Of a DNA stretch of 39,691 bases, positions 33,604 through 39,691 are shown piece by piece. Position numbers and translations under genes: made by a program. How positions within the stretch are numbered: the stretch's first letter is position 1; each line of letters begins with the position of its first letter. The notes below the pieces were generated by a model. It had not been told where the DNA came from. It saw only the letters and a program-made list of their open reading frames with translations, and searched no databases. Source of the DNA: Balneolaceae bacterium (lineage in GTDB: Bacteria > Bacteroidota > Rhodothermia > Balneolales > Balneolaceae); the NCBI GenBank assembly GCA_007118695.1, contig SKRC01000050.1:1-39691 (forward strand). Reading direction: 5' to 3'.

Positions 33604-33886
33604 GGTGTATTCCCTTTATGGTTTAATTTATAGGTTCCAATTTAAAATATGCCCGTATTTACCCACTACGCAGGTAAATTTGGATTTCATTCAAAAATGA
33701 ATGTTAAGATAACATAGAATCAATCAGTTGCTACCAAAATATTTCTGGAATTCGATGCTGCAACCAATTGAGATATGATCCGTTAAATGGGTTAAAACAA
33801 AAAAACTGCAAACCAAATTCACCCGGAAGTTCAATCGGATCATTCAGGTAACTTATAACAAAGATCATAGTTTGTTACATTCATTT

Positions 33887-35077
33887 ATGAACAAATCATC
33901 ACCATTTAAAGACGAAAAACGCCCGGAATCGAATCTGTCTGAAGATCCGGGTAAAGCAACCCGGGAGTATTTAAAGCAGTTGTGGAAACTCTTGGTTAAA
34001 CACAGCCGATGGGACAATTTATCTGCCGGTGAACCCGTCAGCCCGCCTGATAAAGCCCCTTTAAAAGCAAAAAGACCAAAATTATTACTGATTCTTAAAG
34101 GAGTACCATGGCTGTTGGCTTTCCTGTTTCTGCTTTCATTTCTATGGGATTTCAACAATCTGCAGTTGCAAATCCTGGGTACTGTCTATCCGCTGGATGG
34201 TTTGATGCGAATTGTAAGTGTAAGCGGAATGATCGGGTTTTTAACGAATTGGCTGGCCATAACCATGCTTTTTAAACCGGTTAATAGACGCCCGCTGCTG
34301 GGACATGGACTGATTCCGGCTCACAAGGACCGGATCGCCTTTCGTCTTGCAGCTGCCGTATCCAAAGATCTGATCAACCCCGAGATCATCAAACAAAAAA
34401 TTCATCAATCCGGAGTCATTTCCCGCTACAGGGTTGAAGCTACCCGCTATCTAAAAAGTGTGATCGATAACCCTGAATTCAGGGCTGATATCAAACAGTG
34501 GGTGGTGGAATATGTGGATGCAATGATCGCCGATCCCGGTGTACGCACGGCCATTGCTCAAAAAATGCTCACTGAATTGGATGAATCCCTGGAACAGCGA
34601 TCCCTTGAGAAAGTAGCCCTGAAGACTTATACCTTTTTAAAAGGCAAGGAAATGCAGGAAATCATCGAAGAATCTCTCGACAGGCTGCCGTCAACAGTTG
34701 AAAAAGGGTTGGTCAGAATGGATGAACTTCTTGACCGTCTGCCGGAATACATTGACAGGGAAAGTGATCAAATAGAAAATATAGTAACCTTACTGCTCTA
34801 CCATCTCGTCAATCAATTGGATGTATTCGCGCTGGTCGAAGAAAATATCAAAAAGTATAACGAAGGACGGCTTGAGCAACTCATCAAGGGTGCTACAAAT
34901 GAACAATTACGTTACATACAATACCTGGGTGCTGTGCTCGGTACCATCGGTGGCCTGGTTATTTGGGAACCTCTGCTGAGTCTTACCATACTCAGCCTGC
35001 TCTTTCTTCTTATAGTCTCTACCGATAAATTACTCCTGTCATATAAATTACGCCATGAAACAAACTCGCGAGGTTGA
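33887..35077 (+). CDS. DUF445 family membrane protein
   Basis: The 396-residue product has two membrane segments, near residues 72-93 and 107-130, and a pair of hydrophobic segments at the C-terminus. GMIGFLTNWLAITMLFKP followed by LLGHGLIPAHKDRIA is the DUF445 (YheB-like) signature, and the C-terminal LGAVLGTIGGLV also fits. A long helical region lies between them. Function is not established; YheB-type proteins are linked to the cell envelope and sporulation in Bacillus. I used the ATG at 33887; a TTG at 33872 adds five residues. A 283-bp non-coding stretch before it contains TAAATTTG at 33675-33682 but no matching upstream box. Confidence 0.85.
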   Translation: MNKSSPFKDEKRPESNLSEDPGKATREYLKQLWKLLVKHSRWDNLSAGEPVSPPDKAPLKAKRPKLLLILKGVPWLLAFLFLLSFLWDFNNLQLQILGTVYPLDGLMRIVSVSGMIGFLTNWLAITMLFKPVNRRPLLGHGLIPAHKDRIAFRLAAAVSKDLINPEIIKQKIHQSGVISRYRVEATRYLKSVIDNPEFRADIKQWVVEYVDAMIADPGVRTAIAQKMLTELDESLEQRSLEKVALKTYTFLKGKEMQEIIEESLDRLPSTVEKGLVRMDELLDRLPEYIDRESDQIENIVTLLLYHLVNQLDVFALVEENIKKYNEGRLEQLIKGATNEQLRYIQYLGAVLGTIGGLVIWEPLLSLTILSLLFLLIVSTDKLLLSYKLRHETNSRG

Positions 35078-35153
35078 GATATAACCGGCTGATGATACCC
35101 ATAACTTCTAACTGAAAACACTTACAACAACTAACTGAAAATAGGTGATTCAA

Positions 35154-35642
35154 ATGAAAATAAATTATATTAAAACGACCATTCCTTTTTTATTATTGAG
35201 TTTTCTGATTCTGGGCACAGCCCAAACAGTTCATTCTCAAAACGTGCCCGGTGAAGGGACCCTGGGAATACAAGCGAGCATACAGTCCGGACAGTCTGAT
35301 TTGTTGTTCCCCTATCGGCTCTCCAGTGATCTTTCCATAGCACCCCTGATCGGTTTCGATTCGATTGAAGATATGGGAACCAATTTTCGGATTGGGGTGA
35401 AACCTCAGTTCTTCCGGGATATCGGCAGTGATTTTGCTACGTATATTGGCGGACTTGGGATTGTCAGAATTGACTCTAATGACAGCGATACGTCATTTCT
35501 ACTCGGATTCAATGGAGGCGGAGAATATTATCTGTCCAGCAGATTCAGTATAGGCGTAGAAGGGCAGATTAACCTCACTATTGATGATCGCAATGCAATC
35601 GGAACCGGTGCTGCCGTAGCGGCTACGTATTATTTCAATTAA
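35154..35642 (+). CDS. Small outer-membrane beta-barrel protein
   Basis: The 162-residue product has a signal peptide (FLLLSFLILGTAQTVHSQ). Eight or so short beta strands follow with alternating polar and apolar residues (FRIGVKPQFF, FATYIGGLGIV, FLLGFNGGGEYYL), ending in VAATYYFN, as in OmpA/OmpX-like barrels. No specific family signature is seen. The start ATG is preceded by AGGTGA at 35143-35148, one of the few good ribosome-binding sites in the window; it excludes the GTG inside that sequence as the start. Confidence 0.7.
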   Translation: MKINYIKTTIPFLLLSFLILGTAQTVHSQNVPGEGTLGIQASIQSGQSDLLFPYRLSSDLSIAPLIGFDSIEDMGTNFRIGVKPQFFRDIGSDFATYIGGLGIVRIDSNDSDTSFLLGFNGGGEYYLSSRFSIGVEGQINLTIDDRNAIGTGAAVAATYYFN

Positions 35643-35800
35643 CCCAATTGTTTTTCCGGCTGATGCAGCAAGTGAGCAGGCCACTATACAGGCTGCCCAT
35701 TCATGGTTGTTTGTAACTCTTTACACTGTAAAAAGTTAAGCTACACTTTTGTATTTTCACAGAAGCCGGAAAGACAATTTTAATTTATAACTGAATCCAT

Positions 35801-36541
35801 ATGGAAGCTGATTCCACAAGTAAACTTGCCGTATTAATTGATGCTGACAATGCACAACCCTCTATTATAGAAGGCTTATTGGCTGAAATTGCCAAATATG
35901 GGACAGCCAGTGTAAAACGCATCTATGGCGACTGGACTCAGCCCCAACTGAACAGCTGGAAAAATGAATTGTTGCTGCATTCGATTCAGCCTATTCAGCA
36001 GTTTGGCTATACCAAGGGAAAAAATGCCACAGACAGTGCCCTGATCATTGATGCAATGGATCTTCTGTACACGGATCAGTTTGACGGGTTTTGCCTGATT
36101 TCCAGCGACAGTGATTTTACCAGGCTGGCTGCCAGAATTCGGGAAGCCGGCCTGGTCGTCTATGGGTTTGGTGAAAAGAAAACACCTGAACCCCTGGTGG
36201 CTGCTTGCGATAAATTTATTTACACGGAGGTGCTTCAGGAGGATACCAAAGATGAGAAGAAATCCTCGCGTCAGGTTAGCTCACAAATTCTCAAACAGGA
36301 TACAAAGCTGGTGACCCTGGTCCGGAATGCGATTGATGCTTCATCGGACGAGAGTGGCTGGGCACACCTGGCCCCGGTGGGCAGCTATATAGCCAAACAA
36401 TCTCCACAGTTTGACCCCAGAAATTACGGGTACCGAAAACTGGGTGAACTGATAGAAGCCATGAAGCTTTTTGAAATAGAAGAGCGGCCGGTTGGGCAAG
36501 GCCAGTCAAAAGCGATTTATGTGAAGGACAAGAGGAAATAG
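35801..36541 (+). CDS. NYN-domain ribonuclease-like protein with OST-HTH/LOTUS domain
   Basis: The 246-residue protein has an N-terminal NYN/PIN-like (LabA-like) domain with the expected acidic residues: Asp14 and Asp16 in LIDADN, Asp78 in NATDSALIIDAMD, and Asp103 and Asp105 in SSDSDFTRLA. Such domains bind a metal ion and are predicted or shown to cut RNA. Residues about 170-243 form an OST-HTH/LOTUS-type winged helix (GSYIAKQSPQFDPRNYGYRK), a likely RNA-binding module. The architecture is common in bacteria. It is followed after 6 bp by the PhoPQ-related lipoprotein gene, though no functional link is obvious. Confidence 0.9.
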   Translation: MEADSTSKLAVLIDADNAQPSIIEGLLAEIAKYGTASVKRIYGDWTQPQLNSWKNELLLHSIQPIQQFGYTKGKNATDSALIIDAMDLLYTDQFDGFCLISSDSDFTRLAARIREAGLVVYGFGEKKTPEPLVAACDKFIYTEVLQEDTKDEKKSSRQVSSQILKQDTKLVTLVRNAIDASSDESGWAHLAPVGSYIAKQSPQFDPRNYGYRKLGELIEAMKLFEIEERPVGQGQSKAIYVKDKRK

Positions 36542-36547
36542 ATTATT

Positions 36548-38002
36548 ATGAATGCCAGTATCAATCAATCACTGCGTCATGTTCACTCGGTGTTCCTGCC
36601 GGTATTATTGTGTTTGTTTCTCACCGGCTGCTATCAACAGACTTCGCCGCCACAACATTATGATGTAAATCCGCTTGAAGCCTATTTGGCCGAACCTCAC
36701 CCCTCCTATTCGTATGAGCTTAAACACACGGCTGATGGTGATGGATATACGACCTATGTCCTTAGAATGATCTCGCAGGAGTGGCTGACGGAAGATCTGG
36801 TCAATGAAACGGAGTGGTGGCACTGGGTCACCATGGTTGTTCCCGATCAACTAGATCATGATACCGCACTGTTATGGATTGGCGGCGGCACCCATTACAG
36901 TGAAATGCCTGAGGATGCCAATGAATTCATGCTCACCACGGCCCTTGAAACCAACTCTGTGGCCGTGAATCTGCACAATGTCCCCTATCAGCCGCTCTCA
37001 TTTACAGGAGACACATTGGAACAGCGTTATGAGGATGATCTGATCGCCTATGGCTGGCGGGAATTTATGGAAGGCGGCGCAAGAGATGACGATGCCGTGT
37101 GGCTGGCGAGGCTGCCCATGACAACCGCAGCGATACGTGCAATGGATACCGTTACGGACTTCAGCGCTGCAAACCTGGATAAAACCATCGACCGGTTTGT
37201 GGTTGCCGGGGCATCCAAGCGGGGCTGGACGGCCTGGACAACCGGCATTTTCGACGACCGTGTGGTTGCAATCGCCCCTGCCGTAATCGATCTACTGAAT
37301 ATGCTTCCCTCCTTTGAACACCATTGGCAGGCATACGGGGAGTGGTCGCCGGCAATACGCGAATATGAACATGAAAAGATCATGGATTGGCAGCATTCCC
37401 GGGAATATGCCCGGTTGAGAGAACTTGTGGACCCCTACTCGTACCTGGATCGTTTGGAAATGCCTAAATTTATCGTCAATGCCAGCAGTGATGAATTTTT
37501 CCTGCCCGATTCCTGGCAATTCTATTGGGATGATTTGCCAGGAGACAAACACCTGAGGTACGTTCCCAATACCGGGCATTCTTTGAGTGGTACGGATGCC
37601 GTTCACAGCCTTATTTCATTTCATTACAAAACGATCAATGGCATTTCAATGCCGGAATTTCATTGGTCTGTAAACCAGGAATCCATTCGTATTGAAACGG
37701 ATCCGGAGAACCCGCCTGAAAGTTTAAAACTTTGGAGAGCGGATAACCCCGAAACCCGCGATTTTCGTCTTTATGTGATTGACCGAACCTGGGAGAACCG
37801 GGAGATTCCGCTTCCGGGAAATGGAGTGATTGATGTAGAGCTCGAGATCCCCGGGGAAGGGTATTCCGCTTATTTTGTCGAGGCAAACTTTCCCGGTACT
37901 GAAAACCTGGATCTCAAGCTTACATCCGGAGTAGTCATCCTGCCGGACACCTATCCCCATGAGCCTTTCGAAACTGATAATCCGATGGGCACTCCCAAAT
38001 AA
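36548..38002 (+). CDS. PhoPQ-activated pathogenicity-related (PqaA-like) lipoprotein hydrolase
   Basis: The 484-residue product is a lipoprotein (LLCLFLTGC, Cys28) with the PhoPQ_related domain, an alpha/beta-hydrolase fold. WWHWVTMVVPD is a family signature. The likely triad is Ser223 (GASKRGW), Asp315 (NASSDEFF) and His344 (PNTGHSL). In Salmonella pqaA is controlled by PhoPQ and linked to antimicrobial-peptide resistance; the substrate is not known. No PhoPQ genes are in the window. The start ATG lies 6 bp after the NYN gene stop, so the two are probably co-transcribed. Confidence 0.87.
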   Translation: MNASINQSLRHVHSVFLPVLLCLFLTGCYQQTSPPQHYDVNPLEAYLAEPHPSYSYELKHTADGDGYTTYVLRMISQEWLTEDLVNETEWWHWVTMVVPDQLDHDTALLWIGGGTHYSEMPEDANEFMLTTALETNSVAVNLHNVPYQPLSFTGDTLEQRYEDDLIAYGWREFMEGGARDDDAVWLARLPMTTAAIRAMDTVTDFSAANLDKTIDRFVVAGASKRGWTAWTTGIFDDRVVAIAPAVIDLLNMLPSFEHHWQAYGEWSPAIREYEHEKIMDWQHSREYARLRELVDPYSYLDRLEMPKFIVNASSDEFFLPDSWQFYWDDLPGDKHLRYVPNTGHSLSGTDAVHSLISFHYKTINGISMPEFHWSVNQESIRIETDPENPPESLKLWRADNPETRDFRLYVIDRTWENREIPLPGNGVIDVELEIPGEGYSAYFVEANFPGTENLDLKLTSGVVILPDTYPHEPFETDNPMGTPK

Positions 38003-38246
38003 AAGATGCAAAGCATTTATAACACATCACATATTTGACATATTTGGCAGAAAAATAATCCGTTGCACCATCTTAATAACCCGATGGAATCATCACTTGG
38101 CATAAACGGGTTTTCACCCATCTCCCGACAAAGATCTTCACCGGTTGTATCGTTGCTGCGATCCCATGGAAAATTTGGTTATGTTAATTGACCGGATCCT
38201 AACAGTTTCTTTCTTTTTAATTGAACAGATCACAATTAATCTGAGC

Positions 38247-38660
38247 ATGAGAATCCAAAAAATACTTGAAACCTGTATGTATGCTGAAGATCTGGAGGCT
38301 GCGGCCAAATTTTATGGTGACATGCTCAAACTGGAACTGATTTCCTGGGAGGAAAACCGGCATATATTCTATAAATGCGGAGGTGGAATGTTGCTCATCT
38401 TTAATCCCGGCCACACATCTGCCGAACAGACGTTTGTCAACGGCTCTCCGGTTCCCCTGCATGGGGCAAAAGGTCCCGGGCATCTCGCACTTGCCGTGGA
38501 GGAGAATGATATCCCCCAATGGAAGGAAAGACTGATTTCTTATAATATTGAAATAGAATCTGAAGTGAATTGGCCAAATGGCTGTCATTCCATCTATTTC
38601 AGAGATCCGTCCGGCAACAGTGTTGAATTGGTCTCTTCAGGGTTGTGGGGGATGGACTAA
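38247..38660 (+). CDS. VOC (glyoxalase/bleomycin-resistance) superfamily protein
   Basis: The 137-residue product has the paired beta-alpha-beta-beta-beta modules of the VOC fold. The first starts MRIQKILETCMYAEDLEAA, and the second has GPGHLALAV and the closing FRDPSGNSVELV. His in GHLALAV and Glu in NSVELV are likely metal ligands; a matching His near the N-terminus is not evident. VOC proteins include glyoxalases, dioxygenases and drug-binding proteins, and the reaction cannot be chosen from this sequence. Earlier in-frame ATGs would add 34 residues unlike the fold. The 244 bp between the PqaA-like gene and this start show nothing recognisable. Confidence 0.85.
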   Translation: MRIQKILETCMYAEDLEAAAKFYGDMLKLELISWEENRHIFYKCGGGMLLIFNPGHTSAEQTFVNGSPVPLHGAKGPGHLALAVEENDIPQWKERLISYNIEIESEVNWPNGCHSIYFRDPSGNSVELVSSGLWGMD

Positions 38661-38727
38661 ACAGTACCAATTTGCACCAATTGATTTCCTGTTCATTATA
38701 ATACAACTACTTTCAATAGACATAATA

Positions 38728-38749
38728 AATCGGTTATTTTAACCCGATT
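38728..38749 (+). terminator. Weak hairpin after the VOC gene
   Basis: AATCGG pairs with CCGATT and TTA with TAA, with one bulged base, followed by ATAGGTTTTCTTGTTTT. The stem is short and the T tract interrupted. Confidence 0.35.
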
Positions 38750-38868
38750 ATAGGTTTTCTTGTTTTAAAACCCGCTCCATTATATGAATATATGAACAGA
38801 AATCGATTTGGAAAAAAGCATTGAAACATCAAAAATTGAACCTTATAGTCAGACTGGAATAGTTAGTT

Positions 38869-39372
38869 ATGGAAAAAGAAGAACTGCGAGCCAAACAAAC
38901 CCCCATCAAGCAAAAGTATAAAGAAGATCCCGGCAGTGCTTTAATAACACTAAAGGCCAGCTCCGAGCTTGGCGAAAACTTTACCTGCAAAGTCGATACC
39001 GGCAAGGCTATTGTGGAGGCCGGCCTCCACCCTGCCACCGGCGGCGACGGATTATCAGCCTGCTCGGGCGATATGCTGCTGGAAGCCCTGGCCGCTTGCG
39101 CAGGAGTGACTCTCAATGCTGTTGCAACTGCCATTGATGTGGATCTGCGTCATGCAGAGGTTCATGCGGAGGGAGATCTCGATTTCCGCGGGACTCTCGG
39201 CGTGTCCAAAGAGGCCCCGGTCGGTTTTCAATCCATCCGGCTCCATTACAAACTCGATACCGATGCCACACATGAACAGATTGATACACTCCTGAAATTG
39301 ACCGAACGCTATTGTGTCGTTTTCCAGACCCTGAATACTCCTCTGGAAATTAATGTGAGCCATTCCCGATAA
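38869..39372 (+). CDS. OsmC/Ohr family protein
   Basis: The 167-residue product belongs to the OsmC family, many members of which are thiol peroxidases that reduce organic hydroperoxides. The two redox cysteines are expected at Cys77 (LEALAACAGVTL) and Cys149 (LTERYCVVFQTL), which match the family's spacing. GGDGLSACSGDMLLEAL precedes the first as usual. The family also includes members without proven peroxidase activity, so the reaction is inferred. The ATG at 38869 is the only suitable start. It is separated from the VOC gene by 208 bp. Confidence 0.9.
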   Translation: MEKEELRAKQTPIKQKYKEDPGSALITLKASSELGENFTCKVDTGKAIVEAGLHPATGGDGLSACSGDMLLEALAACAGVTLNAVATAIDVDLRHAEVHAEGDLDFRGTLGVSKEAPVGFQSIRLHYKLDTDATHEQIDTLLKLTERYCVVFQTLNTPLEINVSHSR

Positions 39373-39691
39373 AATGGTATGAATTTCCCGGTCAGTTGGT
39401 CGTTCCACAAACAGCAAATGTAAGAACAATCGCAGGATTATATCACCTGCACAGGTAAATTTATTCAGGTTTCTCCACATTCGCCTGGGCGTGTACACTC
39501 CCCGTCGTGCGTTGATACACAAATATACAGTTGTTCTACTCCTATGGCTGAATGCAATTCTGATGCGTTAAATAAATAATGATCTAACGCCGGCATTGAA
39601 GCCGCCCGCATTACTCCATCACCCGGACAGTTATACAGCCCTGTCCTGCATGGAACAATTCCCAGCACCGGCAGTACGTTGCATAAAGATA
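39373..39691. other. Right-hand end, no confident gene
   Basis: I see no assured gene or RNA here. A minus-strand frame at 39465-39668 gives 67 residues ending in a Cys-rich tail (CVSTHDGECTRPGECGET). It has no recognised domain and no clear start signal, and could be chance. Confidence 0.4.

Overview
The window looks like chromosomal DNA from a Gram-negative member of the Bacteroidota/Balneolota-Rhodothermota group. The evidence is a TonB-dependent receptor, several outer-membrane barrels, a DUF2723 membrane protein, paired DUF2752/TM2 genes, a YbeY with Asp in place of the third metal His, very few Shine-Dalgarno sequences, and several promoters of the Bacteroidetes type (TTTG, about 20 nt, TAnnTTTG). 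The lineage call is inference from these traits; no rRNA, tRNA, CRISPR array, transposase or phage gene was seen.

Layout. The left edge holds the first codons of a probable greA (minus strand). From 0.5 to 11 kb the plus strand carries housekeeping genes: a SpoU-type RNA methyltransferase, metG, a GH13 debranching enzyme, a sodium-dependent transporter, then a tight run efp-accB-accC-gcvH-guaA. At 11.2-14.2 kb a TPR plus periplasmic-binding-protein fusion (domain order as in LpoA) converges on mltG, a peptidoglycan-terminating transglycosylase. After a gene-free 0.54 kb that carries hairpins, six minus-strand genes (20.7 down to 14.75 kb) encode DUF2752, TM2, HD, DUF4097-like, 7TMR-DISM/SpoIIE phosphatase and Omp85-like proteins. 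They lie close enough to be wholly or partly one operon, and they run divergently from a TonB-dependent receptor.

From 23 to 27.2 kb the DNA is more accessory in character: a cold-shock gene with a strong terminator, a small membrane protein, an array of four hairpins, a PagL-like lipid A deacylase, a surface protein built of twelve 15-16-residue repeats, and a lipoprotein MsrB enclosed by a 45-bp inverted repeat. That inverted repeat belongs to a small dispersed repeat family with at least five full or partial copies here. From 27.2 kb onward come a second sodium symporter, a 999-residue DUF2723 protein, a conserved unknown, ybeY, a decayed ThuA-like lipoprotein gene, DUF445, a small barrel, a NYN/OST-HTH protein paired with a PhoPQ-related lipoprotein hydrolase, a VOC protein and an OsmC-family protein.

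The window is mostly ordinary chromosome. The most interesting parts are the six-gene envelope/signalling array, the LpoA-like gene beside mltG, the 15-16-residue repeat protein, and the repeat/hairpin-rich 23.8-27.1 kb segment. No single feature proves a new biological system.
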